Notes under the pieces: model-generated | What the model was told of the DNA's origin: nothing | What the model saw: only the letters and a program-made list of their open reading frames with translations | Databases searched by the model: none | In this document: one piece after another, positions 16,971-25,630 of the stretch | Layout: each line of letters opens with the position of its first letter | How positions within the stretch are numbered: position 1 is the first letter of the stretch | DNA from: JBBPZA01 sp963797015 | GTDB taxonomy: Bacteria; Actinomycetota; Thermoleophilia; Solirubrobacterales; Solirubrobacteraceae | DNA length: 64,000 nucleotides | Reading direction: 5' to 3' | NCBI GenBank assembly: GCA_963797015.1 | Contig: CAWCNV010000012.1 | Span: forward strand, 151,727-215,726 | Made by a program: the position numbers and the translations under genes

Positions 16971-17621
16971 CTAGCGCCGGCTCCTGCGCTTCGGCGCCGG
17001 GCACGGGATGCGCAGCCCGTCGCGCAGCGGCACCTGCATGCTCTTGGGCAGCTCGAAGACCGAGTAGCGCACGCGCAGGCCGCCGACCGTGCCCGCCTGC
17101 CCTTCGGGGCAGCGCGCGCCGAAGCGCAGCACCAGGATCACCCACTGCGCCTCGCCCGGGTCCAGCCCGACGCTGCGGAACGACTGCGTGTTCTCCGGGG
17201 TCACGGTCCTCGAGGCCTTGCCCAGCGGCAGGCGCGCCTTGGTCTGGCGCACGACCGCGCCGGTGTTGCCGGCGTCGATCTCGACCCGCTCGAGCTTGAT
17301 CGTCAGCTTTCCGCCGTTGCGCAGAAGCACACCGACGGTCGTCCCCCGGCCGGGCGCGAAGCGGAAGCGCACCGGCACGTCGGGGTCGGCGCGGCCGCCG
17401 CGCGGGCGCTCGGCGAAGCGCCCGGCCTTGAGCGCGGAGTCGGCCTCGACGGGGTGGTAGGTGACGATCACCACCGTCGCGAAGCCGAACACGACCACCA
17501 CGACGCCCACGATGAGCGCGGCGACGAGGCGCCCGCGGCGCGGCTGGCGCTCGCGCTCGATGCCGACCACCGACACCGGCTTGAACGCGGGACCTGTGCT
17601 GTGTCCGGTCAAGACCCTCAA
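16971..17621 (-). CDS. Single-pass membrane protein of unknown function
   Basis: The 216-residue protein has a basic cytoplasmic arm, one helix (LVAALIVGVVVVVFGFATVVIV) and an extracytoplasmic beta-rich domain (VRFRFAPGRGTTVGVLLRNGGKLTIKL) with two Cys residues that could pair. It ends basic (PAPKRRSRR). The longest start is TTG 17621. A GTG within VSVVGIERERQ, about 16 codons in, is also possible and keeps the helix. It is divergent from the acyl-CoA dehydrogenase gene, 51 bases away. The fold resembles secreted carbohydrate- or protein-binding beta sandwiches, but no family is assigned. Confidence 0.6.
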   Translation of the reverse strand: MRVLTGHSTGPAFKPVSVVGIERERQPRRGRLVAALIVGVVVVVFGFATVVIVTYHPVEADSALKAGRFAERPRGGRADPDVPVRFRFAPGRGTTVGVLLRNGGKLTIKLERVEIDAGNTGAVVRQTKARLPLGKASRTVTPENTQSFRSVGLDPGEAQWVILVLRFGARCPEGQAGTVGGLRVRYSVFELPKSMQVPLRDGLRIPCPAPKRRSRR

Positions 17622-17672
17622 TCATCGCGCCCACACCCGCCGGCAGTACCCGTGCATGGGAGACTGCAGGCG

Positions 17673-19427
17673 ATGTCCGAGGCCACTGCCACCGCGCCGA
17701 GCCGCGACCTGTCGGTCACGAGCTTCGCGAAGGCGCTGGCGCTCGGGGAGATCCACGAGGACCTGGTCTTCCCGTACCCGCGCCCGACCGACGAAGAGGC
17801 CGCGCACGTCCGGGAGCTGATCGGCCGCTTCCGCGCCTACGCCGCCGAGCACGTCGACTCGCGGCGCATCGACGAGCAGCGCTGGATCGGAGACGAGGTG
17901 TTCACCGACCTCGGCGAACTGGGCCTGACCGGCCTCTACGTGCCGCGTGAGTACGGTGGCCAGGGCCTGTCCCAGACCGGCTATGTGCGCGTGTTCGAGG
18001 CGATCGGGCAGGTCGACGGCTCGCTCACCGTCGCGCTAGGGGTGCACCAGTCGATCGGCATGAAGGGGATCGTGCTGCACGGCTCCGACGAGCAGAAGGC
18101 GCGGCTGCTCCCCGACCTGGCCAGCGGTCGCCGGCTCGCGGGCTTCGCGCTGACCGAGCCCGAGGCCGGGTCGGACGCCTACAACCTGCAGTCGCGGGCG
18201 GTGCGCCAGCCCGACGGCGCCTGGGTCCTCAACGGCGAGAAGCGCTACATCGGCAACGGCGGCCGGGGCTCGGTGTTCGTCACCTTCGCGCGCGCCGAGG
18301 TGGATGGCAAGGACTCCCACATCGCGCTGATCGTCGAGAAGGGCATGGAGGGCTTCGAGGCCGGCGAGCCCTACGACACGATGGGCCTGCGCGGCAACAA
18401 CCTGACCCCGCTCTACTTCAAGGACGTCCGCGTGCCGCCCGAGAACGTGCTGGGCGAGCCGGGCCAGGGCTTCCGCATCGCGATGGAGGTTCTCAACAAC
18501 GGCCGCCTGTCGCTCGGGACCGGCTCGGTCGGCCTGGCCAAGCGGCTGATCGACCACGCGCTCGAGCACGTGACCGAACGGCGCCAGTTCGGCCGCCCGC
18601 TGGCCGACTTCGACATGGTCGAGGACAAGATCGGCTGGATGGTCTCCTACCTGTTCGGCGTCGAGTCGATGGCCTACCTGACGACCGGCCTCGTCGACGC
18701 GGGCGTCGCCGACTACTCGGTCGAGTCGGCGATGACCAAGGTCGCAGGGACCGAGTTCGTCTGGTACCAGGCCAACCGCGCCATGCAGCTCAAGGGCGGC
18801 GCCGGCTACCTGCGCTCCGAGCCCTACGAGCAGATCATGCGCGACATCCGGATCTTCCCGATCTTCGAGGGCGCCAACGATGTGCTGCGGTCGTTCATCG
18901 CGCTCTCGGCGCTCAAGCCGCTCGGCGAGGAGCTCGAGCTGCTCGGGTCGGCCGACCTGTCCCAGCCGCTGCAGCTCGTGGGTGCCTACGCGGGCTACCT
19001 GGTCGGCCGCCTGCAGCGCGAGGTGCGCCCCGACAGGGTCACGCGCGCGCACGAGCGGCTGGCCTCGCTCGCCGGGCCGGTGTCAGACCAGGTCAAGCGC
19101 CTGCGCTCCGTCGGCGAGGGGCTGCTGCGCGAGCACGGCAAGGGGATCGCCGACAAGGGCATGGCCCACCACCGGCTGGCCGACGCGCTGGGCGACGTCT
19201 ACGCGCAGATCGCCGTCCTGTCGCGCGTGACGGCGATCCTCGAGGAGCAGGGAGTGGAGGCCTCGGGCCAGGAGCTGTTCATCGCCGAGACGTTCTGCAC
19301 GCGCGCAGCACACCGCGTGGAGTCCGAGCTCGACCGGATCGGCGACAACGACGACGAGCGCATGCACTCGATCGCGCGACTGGCCTACAAGCGCGGTGCC
19401 TACGGCTACGCGCTGTACGAGGACTAG
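17673..19427 (+). CDS. Acyl-CoA dehydrogenase, VLCAD/ACAD9-like with C-terminal extension
   Basis: The 584-residue flavoprotein oxidises fatty acyl-CoA to enoyl-CoA in beta-oxidation. Features are ALTEPEAGSD (FAD/substrate), GEKRYIGNGG, the middle beta domain, and the C-terminal helical domain with the catalytic base Glu in IFEGANDVLRSF. After this, about 170 extra residues match the extension of very-long-chain enzymes, which can bind membranes. ATG 17673 is preceded by GAGACT seven bases upstream. It is convergent with the next gene, with stops overlapping by four bases. Long-chain substrates are inferred from the extension. Confidence 0.88.
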   Translation: MSEATATAPSRDLSVTSFAKALALGEIHEDLVFPYPRPTDEEAAHVRELIGRFRAYAAEHVDSRRIDEQRWIGDEVFTDLGELGLTGLYVPREYGGQGLSQTGYVRVFEAIGQVDGSLTVALGVHQSIGMKGIVLHGSDEQKARLLPDLASGRRLAGFALTEPEAGSDAYNLQSRAVRQPDGAWVLNGEKRYIGNGGRGSVFVTFARAEVDGKDSHIALIVEKGMEGFEAGEPYDTMGLRGNNLTPLYFKDVRVPPENVLGEPGQGFRIAMEVLNNGRLSLGTGSVGLAKRLIDHALEHVTERRQFGRPLADFDMVEDKIGWMVSYLFGVESMAYLTTGLVDAGVADYSVESAMTKVAGTEFVWYQANRAMQLKGGAGYLRSEPYEQIMRDIRIFPIFEGANDVLRSFIALSALKPLGEELELLGSADLSQPLQLVGAYAGYLVGRLQREVRPDRVTRAHERLASLAGPVSDQVKRLRSVGEGLLREHGKGIADKGMAHHRLADALGDVYAQIAVLSRVTAILEEQGVEASGQELFIAETFCTRAAHRVESELDRIGDNDDERMHSIARLAYKRGAYGYALYED

Positions 19428-20128
19428 AACAGCGTCGAGGGCGGATCGGGCGGGTCATCGGGCCGCGGCACGCGCGGTGCGGAGCGCCGCCCCGGAAGCG
19501 CCACGGTCGGCTCCTCGGCGTCGCGCGGTGCAGGCTCGGTCTGCTGCTCGCCTCCGCGGGGCGAGGGCTGTCGCACAGTCGGCTCCTCGCCGCGCCGGCG
19601 GACCGGCTCCCTGGTGGCTCGCCCGGGGGGACTCTCCTCCGCGGCCGGCGCACGCTCCGCCGGCAGCGGCGGCTCCGGCCGGTGGGCCGCGCGCATCCGG
19701 TAGCCCGCGTAGGCGAGCAGGCCGGCATCGAGAAGCGCCACGAAGATCCCCCAGCGCACGCCGACCACGTCGCCGCCGTTCTGCCCCGGCTTGTCGATCA
19801 GGCGGTAGAAGAGCAGGAAGGCGACCCAGGCGCCCGCCACCATCACGATCGTCCCGTCGCCGCCCGGCAGGTGGAAGGCGCGGCCGGTGTTGCGCACGAA
19901 GAGCAGCACGCCGACCGAGATGGCGACCAGCAGCACCGCGACCTCGACGAACGAGAAGTCGCCGAAGGCGGTGAAGATGCGCGTGCGGCCGGTGCGGCCG
20001 TAGGTGACCGAGTACCAGGGCAGGACCATCGTCACGAACAGGCCGAAGGCGGCGGCGGCGGCGAGCCGCTGCTCCGGCGCCAGTCGAGACGCGTCCCGGC
20101 GGCGACCCGAGGTGGTGGGACCGGGCAT
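19424..20128 (-). CDS. Four-helix membrane protein with a long disordered tail
   Basis: The 234-residue protein has about four membrane helices in residues 20-145 (LAAAAAFGLFVTMVLPWYSV, VEVAVLLVAISVGVLLFV, TIVMVAGAWVAFLLFY, WGIFVALLDAGLLAYAG). A disordered C-terminal tail of ~90 residues, rich in Pro, Glu and Arg, has repeated GEEPTV/EEPTVALP motifs. Such Thr-containing tails can be phosphorylation or FHA-binding sites, but this is only a suggestion. ATG 20128 lies seven bases after a TACCAT -10, so the transcript should be leaderless. Confidence 0.7.
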   Translation of the reverse strand: MPGPTTSGRRRDASRLAPEQRLAAAAAFGLFVTMVLPWYSVTYGRTGRTRIFTAFGDFSFVEVAVLLVAISVGVLLFVRNTGRAFHLPGGDGTIVMVAGAWVAFLLFYRLIDKPGQNGGDVVGVRWGIFVALLDAGLLAYAGYRMRAAHRPEPPLPAERAPAAEESPPGRATREPVRRRGEEPTVRQPSPRGGEQQTEPAPRDAEEPTVALPGRRSAPRVPRPDDPPDPPSTLF

Positions 20129-20135
20129 CGTGAGG

Positions 20136-20141
20136 ATGGTA
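20136..20141 (-). promoter_or_regulatory. Leaderless-type -10 (TACCAT) of the 20128 gene
   Basis: On the minus strand TACCAT ends seven bases before ATG 20128, so transcription should begin at or next to the A of the start codon. Confidence 0.5.
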
Positions 20142-20156
20142 CGCGGGCCCGGAGCG

Positions 20157-20531
20157 CTAGGAGATCGGTATCTCCTCGACTTCCACCTGCTCCGGCGGCG
20201 GAGCGTTGAGGCGGTCGAGGTAGTAGTCGATCAGCGCTCGCAGGGCGACGAGCAGCTCGCGTAGAGCGTCGCTGAACTGGCCGCGCAGCTCGCCCGGGAC
20301 CAGACCCCGGGCCACCTCGGCGAGCAGTACCGCCGTGCGCTCGAAGAGCAGCACGAGGTCGGCCAGGTCGGCGCTCGGGAGCGTGTCGGCGGGGCGGCGC
20401 GGGACGTCGTAGCCGCGCGGTGGCGGGCGCTCTGAGGCGATGCGCTGCGCCGCCTCAGCGGTCGCGCGCACCCGCCCGCGCAGGGCGTCGAGCGAATCGT
20501 CACCGGTGGGCCGCGCCTCAGCCCGGTCCAT
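20157..20531 (-). CDS. Helical protein of unknown function in the ArsA operon
   Basis: The 124-residue soluble, largely helical protein (LADLVLLFERTAVLLAEVARGLV; LRELLVALRALIDYYLDRL) has an acidic C-terminal tail (PPEQVEVEEIPIS). Its start lies 14 bases inside the ArsA-type ATPase gene, so it is translationally coupled and is the last gene of a minus-strand operon. No family is recognised. The length and amphipathic helices would suit a cargo-binding or adaptor partner of the ATPase. Confidence 0.65.
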   Translation of the reverse strand: MDRAEARPTGDDSLDALRGRVRATAEAAQRIASERPPPRGYDVPRRPADTLPSADLADLVLLFERTAVLLAEVARGLVPGELRGQFSDALRELLVALRALIDYYLDRLNAPPPEQVEVEEIPIS

Positions 20532-21693
20532 CGAAGCTCACCTTCAGTGCCCCCTCCTCGAAGGTCGCCGCAGAGGGACGGTACTCGTTCAGCGCCGGCG
20601 GCAGCATGATCGTGCGCCGCTGGCCGTCGACCCCCACCACGAGCTCCAGCCCGATCTTCTTCAGCGATACCGACCCGCGCTCGGCGAACGGCAGCGCGAG
20701 GCGCAGCGTGGCCCCGTCGTCCTGCACGTCGAGCTCGAGCGGGAGCGTGCGGTGAAGGACCTCCTCGCAGGCCACGTCGTCGTAGAGCGCGTCGGCCAGG
20801 CGGTCGAGCATCCGCGGGCCGATCACCTCGGTCTCGAAGTACGGCGCGGTGAGGACCGGGACGGGCGCGAAGGCCGAGTGCACGAGCTCGAGCTGCTCCT
20901 GCTGGTGCCGGCGCCAGGCGCCGAAGTAGGTGCCCTCGACGGCGTCGGGGAACACGCGGTTGACCACCACGGCGTCGGTCAGGTAGCCGTACAGGTTGAG
21001 ATAGGTGAAGGTGCGCATGGCCTCGCCGATGACCATGCGGTCGGGGTTGAGCACGAGCCGTACGCTCACGTGCGAGCCGTCGCGCAGGATCTCGTTCATC
21101 GCGATCAGGTTGCGCACGAGCGTCCCCACCTCGGCGAACACCGCCTCGCCCGGGAGCGAGACGTCGAGCAGCGTCCTCGCCAGCGGCCGCGCCGCGGCCA
21201 CGATCTGGTGCTCGCGGGGAAAGACCTTCTCGAGCCACCAGCGCGCGACGTCGGGGAAGGAGAGCAGCCGCAGCGTCTCGCCCGTCGGCGCGCAATCCAC
21301 CACGAGGACGTCGAAATCGCCCTGCTCGTGGTGGAGCTTGAGCTGCAGCAAGGAGAAGAGCTCGTCGAGCCCGGGAGGGACGGTCAGCTCCTCGGCGACG
21401 ATCCTGTTCGCGCCCTGGTCGACGAGCATCTCGCCGAGCCATTCCTGCACGGCAGCCCAGTTGCGCTCCATCTCCTGCTGGGCCTGGACCTCCTGGCCCC
21501 AGAGGCCGTCGGAGACCGGCGTGGGGTCTGCGCCGAGCTGCGCGCCGAGGGCGTCCGAGAGGCTGTGCGCCGGGTCGGTCGAGAGCACGAGCGTGCGCTT
21601 CCCGCGCTCAGCGCAGCGCCGCGCCGTGCACGCCGCCACCGACGTCTTGCCGACGCCGCCCTTGCCCGTGTAGAGGATCGTGCGCGGGATCAT
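20518..21693 (-). CDS. ArsA/Get3-family ATPase
   Basis: The 391-residue ATPase starts MIPRTILYTGKGGVGKTSVAA, a deviant Walker A with the signature Lys of the SIMIBI class. Other motifs are LVLSTDPAHSLSDALG (switch I), VVDCAPTGETLRLL (switch II) and a C-terminal beta domain (LPLELDVQDDGATLRLALPF) found in actinobacterial ArsA-like proteins. There is a single ATPase half and no arsenical-binding CxxC cluster nearby, so arsenite export is unlikely. Get3-like targeting of membrane proteins or another cargo role is more probable. ATG 21693 overlaps the stop of the epimerase-like gene (ATGA). Confidence 0.85.
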   Translation of the reverse strand: MIPRTILYTGKGGVGKTSVAACTARRCAERGKRTLVLSTDPAHSLSDALGAQLGADPTPVSDGLWGQEVQAQQEMERNWAAVQEWLGEMLVDQGANRIVAEELTVPPGLDELFSLLQLKLHHEQGDFDVLVVDCAPTGETLRLLSFPDVARWWLEKVFPREHQIVAAARPLARTLLDVSLPGEAVFAEVGTLVRNLIAMNEILRDGSHVSVRLVLNPDRMVIGEAMRTFTYLNLYGYLTDAVVVNRVFPDAVEGTYFGAWRRHQQEQLELVHSAFAPVPVLTAPYFETEVIGPRMLDRLADALYDDVACEEVLHRTLPLELDVQDDGATLRLALPFAERGSVSLKKIGLELVVGVDGQRRTIMLPPALNEYRPSAATFEEGALKVSFDGPG

Positions 21694-23171
21694 GGGACCG
21701 GCGCCGAGGCCGGAGCGACCTCGAGCTCGGCTTCGCTCTGCGCGCGGTTGCCGGCGAGGTCGCGGGCCTCGAGGCGGACCGTGTAGGTACCGGGCTCGGC
21801 CGGCGTGAAGGTGACGTAGCGCGTGCCGTACCGGAACCTCGCGCTCGTGGACAGCACGGTTCCGCCCTCCGGGCTTTCGATCGCGACGTCCACCTCGGAG
21901 GCCTTGTCGAGGCGGAAGCGCACGCGCGTCGTCTCGCCGGCGACGGCGCTGCGTGTCACCAGCCTGGTCCGGGGCGGCGTGCGCAGGTAGCCGTCCCAGC
22001 GCACGAACGTGTCGCAGTAGACCGACTCGCCGCCGAAGCGGTCGCACAGGCGCTCCAGGAAGCTCTGCGCGAGCGTGTAGTAGTCGAGCGTCGCCTCGCT
22101 GCCGCCCAGGTCGTAGAGCGCCCACGCGCCGGTGTCGTAGAGCGGCAGCTCCGCCCGCGCCTGCGCGTCGCCGGCCTTGGCCAGCCGCCGCGCCACCCGG
22201 TCCGAGAGCTCGTCCGCCGTCGTGTAGAGCCCGAGCACGGTCTGCAGGAACGCGTTGATGATCTTCTGGCCGGGGTCGAAGCTGTACTGCAGGTAACGCG
22301 CTCCGGCGGCGGTCTTCACCCGCACCCCGGTGGGTGGCGGAAGGCGGAAGAGCTTGAGCGCGCGCGGGACGATCGCCCGCCAGCGATCCTCGCCCAGGCG
22401 CGTGATCGCACGGCTGAGCGCCTGCAGCCCGGTGGCCTGTGCCATGCCGCTCACCCACGGTGGGCTGCCGCCGCCGAACGAGAAGTAGTACTCCCACGCG
22501 AGCGCGCTCCCGCGTCTGGCCGCGAGCGGCACCATCTCCTCGAACAGCCGGCGCAGGCGAGTGTCCTGGTCGCCCGCCGTCCACAGCCCGTTGGCCCTGC
22601 CGAAGGTGCCCAGTGGCTGGATCTGCAGTCCCTGCCCGGCGTAGTACTGCCACACGATCTCCGAGCCGGCGAACTCGATCCGCCCGCCGGGGGCGGGGAG
22701 CGACGACGTCTTGCCCCAGAGCTGGCTGTTGCGCCGCAGGATCAGGGTCAGGGCGGGAACGCGCGAGGGGGAGAGGCGGCGGTCCGCCGCGATCTGGTCC
22801 GCGGTGGTCGTGACCGCGCGCAGCTCGCGGCGCCGCCGGCCACCCACGTGGCGAGCGGCGCGCACCGCGCGGTCGTAGGCGGCACGGGCGCGCCCCGCCG
22901 TCGGAGCGTCGAGCGAGCCCTTGTCGCGCAGGCGTGCCAATTCGCGTTTGAAGGTCCGCGTGCGCTCGGAGCCGGTGCTCGACGCGGCGGAGCGGGCCGA
23001 TGCCGCCGCGGCGGCGGTCGGGCCGGCCGGCGCGGGCAGGTAGGGGTCGTCGGCGGGCGCGGCGCGCGCTCCCTCGACGACCAGCACGGGCGCCGCCGGC
23101 GCGGGGGCGGGCGCGGCGAGCGGAGTCGACAGCGAGGCGGCGAGTGCGGCGGCGATCGGCGTGTAACGCAC
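21690..23171 (-). CDS. Secreted D-glucuronyl C5-epimerase-domain protein with Ig-like C-terminus
   Basis: The 493-residue protein has an N-terminal signal peptide (IAAALAASLSTPLAAPAPA), an Ala-rich linker and a helical core. The core carries YYFSFGGGSPPWVSGMAQATG and, further on, DTGAWALYDLGGSEATLDYY, both typical of the C-terminal domain of D-glucuronyl C5-epimerase. A beta-sandwich module follows (TRVRFRLDKASEVDVAIESP to GTYTVRLEARDLAGN). The animal enzyme flips uronic acids in heparan sulfate. Bacterial relatives are poorly known, and a role on a cell-surface polysaccharide is inferred. GTG 23171 is six bases after TACCAT. It is the first gene of a coupled operon with the ArsA-type ATPase. 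Confidence 0.72.
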   Translation of the reverse strand: MRYTPIAAALAASLSTPLAAPAPAPAAPVLVVEGARAAPADDPYLPAPAGPTAAAAASARSAASSTGSERTRTFKRELARLRDKGSLDAPTAGRARAAYDRAVRAARHVGGRRRRELRAVTTTADQIAADRRLSPSRVPALTLILRRNSQLWGKTSSLPAPGGRIEFAGSEIVWQYYAGQGLQIQPLGTFGRANGLWTAGDQDTRLRRLFEEMVPLAARRGSALAWEYYFSFGGGSPPWVSGMAQATGLQALSRAITRLGEDRWRAIVPRALKLFRLPPPTGVRVKTAAGARYLQYSFDPGQKIINAFLQTVLGLYTTADELSDRVARRLAKAGDAQARAELPLYDTGAWALYDLGGSEATLDYYTLAQSFLERLCDRFGGESVYCDTFVRWDGYLRTPPRTRLVTRSAVAGETTRVRFRLDKASEVDVAIESPEGGTVLSTSARFRYGTRYVTFTPAEPGTYTVRLEARDLAGNRAQSEAELEVAPASAPVP

Positions 23172-23177
23172 CGGCGG

Positions 23178-23187
23178 ATGGTACCCT
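23178..23187. promoter_or_regulatory. Bidirectional -10 pair centred on GGTACC
   Basis: Minus-strand TACCAT (23178-23183) and plus-strand TACCCT (23182-23187) share the palindrome GGTACC. The minus one is six bases from GTG 23171 (leaderless). The plus one would give a leader of about 30 bases before ATG 23224. Confidence 0.45.
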
Positions 23188-23223
23188 CGCTCGGCTCGTA
23201 GACCCGAAGGCTCGCAGCCCAGA

Positions 23224-24330
23224 ATGCGCCGGATCGTCCTCCCTCTCCTCGTCCTGCTGGCCCTTGCCGGGGCGGCTCTGGGCGCGTCCGCTTGCGGCTC
23301 CTCCTCCTCGGGCGACGACGCGCAGGGCATTCTCAAGGACACGTTCGGGGGCGGGCACAACGTCAAGAGCGGGAAGGTGGACCTCGCGCTGGGCTTCAAG
23401 GCCGCCGGAGGCGCGTCGCAGGCGCCGCTGTCGCTGCGCCTGCTCGGCCCGTTCGAAAGCCTGGGTACGGGCAAGGTGCCGAAGTTCGACCTCAACGCGG
23501 CGATCGGCGCCGGCAGCCAGCAGCAGACGCTCGGCGCGGTCTCGACCGGCACGAGCCTGTTCTTCAAGGTCGACGGCAAGGCGTATGCCGCGCCGCCCGC
23601 TCTGTACGCCCAGTTCCGCCAGGGCTTCGTACAGGCGCAGCAGAAGTCCAAGCAGGCGAAGAGCGGGACGCTGAGCGCGCTCGGCATCGACCCCATGAAG
23701 TGGCTGAAGGATCCGCAGGTGCGCCCCGACCAGCAGGTCGGCGGGGTCGAGACCACGCACGTCAGCGCGGGCGTCAACGTCGGCGCGTTCGTCGACGACC
23801 TCTCAAAGCTCCTGGGGCGCGTGAATCTCAACGGCTCGCAGGGCTCCGTCACCATCACCCCGCAGCAGCGCCAGCAGCTGGTCGACTCGATCGTCACCCC
23901 GCGCGTCGACGTCTGGTCGGGCAAGGACGACAAGACGCTGCGCAAGCTCACGGTGACGCTCAATTTCAAGCCCTCGGGCGCCGGCTCCTCGGCCAGCAGT
24001 GGCGGCTCGCTGAACTTCACGCTGCTGCTCACCAACCTCAACCGCCCGCAGGCCATCGTGCCGCCTGCGAACCCGCGCAGCTTCAGCGAGCTCACCCGCC
24101 AGCTCAAGGGCCTTGACCTCTCCTCGCTCGGCCTCGGCGGCGGCTCGAGCGCTTCCAGCGGCGCGACCGCCGGCTCCGCGGGGGCGACGGGCACCAGTGG
24201 CGCAGCCGCTCCGAGCACCGGCGGCACGGGCTCCGCCGGCGGCGGCGCCACGCAGGCCTACCAGGACTGCATCGCCAAGGCTGCCGGCGACGTGGCCAAG
24301 GCGCAGAAGTGCGCCGGGCTGCTGCCTTAG
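23224..24330 (+). CDS. Secreted lipoprotein of unknown function
   Basis: The 368-residue protein has a signal peptide ending in lipobox ASAC (ALGASACGSSSSG). A ~270-residue beta-rich domain follows (VKSGKVDLALGFKAAGG; FDLNAAIGAGSQQQTLGAVSTGTSLFFKVDGKAY), like LppX/LprG-type lipid carriers in outline but not clearly homologous. A Ser/Gly/Ala-rich linker (~residues 300-340) and a short C-terminal segment with two Cys (QDCIAKAAGD, AQKCAGLL) complete it. It probably sits on the outer face of the membrane. Lipid binding is only a suggestion from the fold pattern and the lipid-transport genes around it. Confidence 0.7.
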   Translation: MRRIVLPLLVLLALAGAALGASACGSSSSGDDAQGILKDTFGGGHNVKSGKVDLALGFKAAGGASQAPLSLRLLGPFESLGTGKVPKFDLNAAIGAGSQQQTLGAVSTGTSLFFKVDGKAYAAPPALYAQFRQGFVQAQQKSKQAKSGTLSALGIDPMKWLKDPQVRPDQQVGGVETTHVSAGVNVGAFVDDLSKLLGRVNLNGSQGSVTITPQQRQQLVDSIVTPRVDVWSGKDDKTLRKLTVTLNFKPSGAGSSASSGGSLNFTLLLTNLNRPQAIVPPANPRSFSELTRQLKGLDLSSLGLGGGSSASSGATAGSAGATGTSGAAAPSTGGTGSAGGGATQAYQDCIAKAAGDVAKAQKCAGLLP

Positions 24331-24352
24331 CCACCCTTATCCTTCCGCTCGA

Positions 24353-25510
24353 GTGAGCACCGCCGCCCGCCAGGGGCCGGGCCTGCGCCGCTTCCTGCTG
24401 AGCGGTGAGGGCTGGCCCTACCTGCTCGTGCCCTTCATCCCGTTGGCGGTGGCGCTCGAGCTCATCCACGCCGCAGCGCCGGTGATCTTCTTCGCCGCCG
24501 CGGCCGGCGTGATCCCGACGGCGGCGCTGATGGGTCGCGCCACCGAGGAGCTGGCGGAGCGCTCGGGGCCGGGCATCGGCGGCCTGCTCAACGTCACCTT
24601 CGGCAACGCGCCCGAGCTCATCATCGCCTTCTTCGCGCTGAGCAAGGGCCTGCAGGAAGTGGTCAAGGCCAGCCTGGTCGGCTCGATCCTGGGCAACATC
24701 CTGCTCGTCATGGGGGCCGCGATGCTCATCGGCGGCTTCCGCCCACGGTCCAGGAGCCGGCGCGGCAGCGGCATGCAGCAGTTCAGCCGTCAGGCGGCGA
24801 GCGCGCAGGCTTCCATGCTGCTGCTGGCGATCGTCGCGCTCGCGATGCCGGCGGTCTACGAGCTCGTCGAGGGCTCCGGCCTGCCCAAGCCGGGCGCGGA
24901 GGCGGTGCACTACGGCGGCGAGGTCGAGACGCTGTCGCTGATCGTCGCCTGCGTGCTGCTGGGGTCCTATGCGGCCGGCCTGTTCTTCTCGCTGAAGACC
25001 CACCGCGACCTGTTCAACCCCGAGGGCGGCGAGGAGGCCGGCCACGAGACCTGGAGCGTGCGCCGCTCGGTGACCGCGCTCGCGATCGCGGGCGCGGCCG
25101 TCGGCGTGATGTCCGAGATCCTCGTCGGCTCGATCGCCGAGACCGCCTCGAAGGTCGGGCTCAGCGAGTTCTTCATCGGCGTGATCGTCGTCGCGATCGT
25201 GGGCAACGCCGCCGAGCACTGGGTGGCCGTCTACGTCGCGGCGAAGGACAAGATGGACCTCGCGATCAACATCGCGATCGGCTCCAGCGCGCAGATCGCG
25301 CTGTTCGTGGCGCCGCTGCTCGTCGTCGCCTCGTTCGTGGTCGGCGACTTCCCGATGGCGCTGGTGCTCAACGGCTTCGAGCTCGTGGCCCTGTTCTTCG
25401 CGGTGCTGATCGCCAACCACGTGACCAACGAGGGCCAGTCGACGTGGTACGAGGGCCTCCAGCTGCTGGCGGTCTACTTGGTTGTCGGCGTCGCTTTCTA
25501 CTTCGCGTAA
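24353..25510 (+). CDS. Calcium/proton (cation) antiporter, CaxA family
   Basis: The 385-residue membrane protein has two homologous halves of about five helices. Each holds the cation-binding signature: FGNAPELIIAFFAL (~residue 82) and VGNAAEHWVAVYVA (~residue 283). These acidic motifs bind Ca2+ in CaCA-superfamily antiporters, which expel Ca2+ in exchange for protons. A Gly/Glu-rich loop separates the halves. GTG 24353 is nine bases after TATCCT. Na+ or K+ cannot be excluded as a substrate, but the spacing and length fit CaxA. Confidence 0.88.
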   Translation: MSTAARQGPGLRRFLLSGEGWPYLLVPFIPLAVALELIHAAAPVIFFAAAAGVIPTAALMGRATEELAERSGPGIGGLLNVTFGNAPELIIAFFALSKGLQEVVKASLVGSILGNILLVMGAAMLIGGFRPRSRSRRGSGMQQFSRQAASAQASMLLLAIVALAMPAVYELVEGSGLPKPGAEAVHYGGEVETLSLIVACVLLGSYAAGLFFSLKTHRDLFNPEGGEEAGHETWSVRRSVTALAIAGAAVGVMSEILVGSIAETASKVGLSEFFIGVIVVAIVGNAAEHWVAVYVAAKDKMDLAINIAIGSSAQIALFVAPLLVVASFVVGDFPMALVLNGFELVALFFAVLIANHVTNEGQSTWYEGLQLLAVYLVVGVAFYFA

Positions 25511-25518
25511 CGCCACGT

Positions 25519-25536
25519 GCCAGCGGGCCCGCTGGC
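25519..25536. repeat. Perfect 18-bp palindrome after the antiporter gene
   Basis: GCCAGCGGGCCCGCTGGC is self-complementary and begins nine bases after the antiporter stop. Its core CAGCGGGCCCGCTG recurs at 25610-25623. Between convergent genes it may serve as a bidirectional transcription stop. Confidence 0.6.
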
Positions 25537-25609
25537 GCCGCCTGGCAAGGACGCAGTCTGCGTGGCGTGCTCCGCACGCGAGCAGGCGAGGACGCCGCCA
25601 GGAGGTGAT

Positions 25610-25623
25610 CAGCGGGCCCGCTG
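25610..25623. repeat. Second copy of the 14-bp palindrome core
   Basis: CAGCGGGCCCGCTG is identical to the core at 25521-25534, 89 bp away, and lies just after the end of the convergent gene at 25631. Confidence 0.6.
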
Positions 25624-25630
25624 GGCTCGC

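Noticed and set aside
17650..17672. An operator-like inverted repeat (CAGTACCCGTGCATGGGAGA) before the first acyl-CoA dehydrogenase gene
   Set aside because: The arms do not align well when checked base by base; only the inner CCCGTGCATGGG is near-palindromic.
20518..21693. Arsenite-transporting ATPase function for the ArsA-family protein
   Set aside because: There is only one ATPase half, no arsenical-binding cysteine cluster, and no ars genes nearby.
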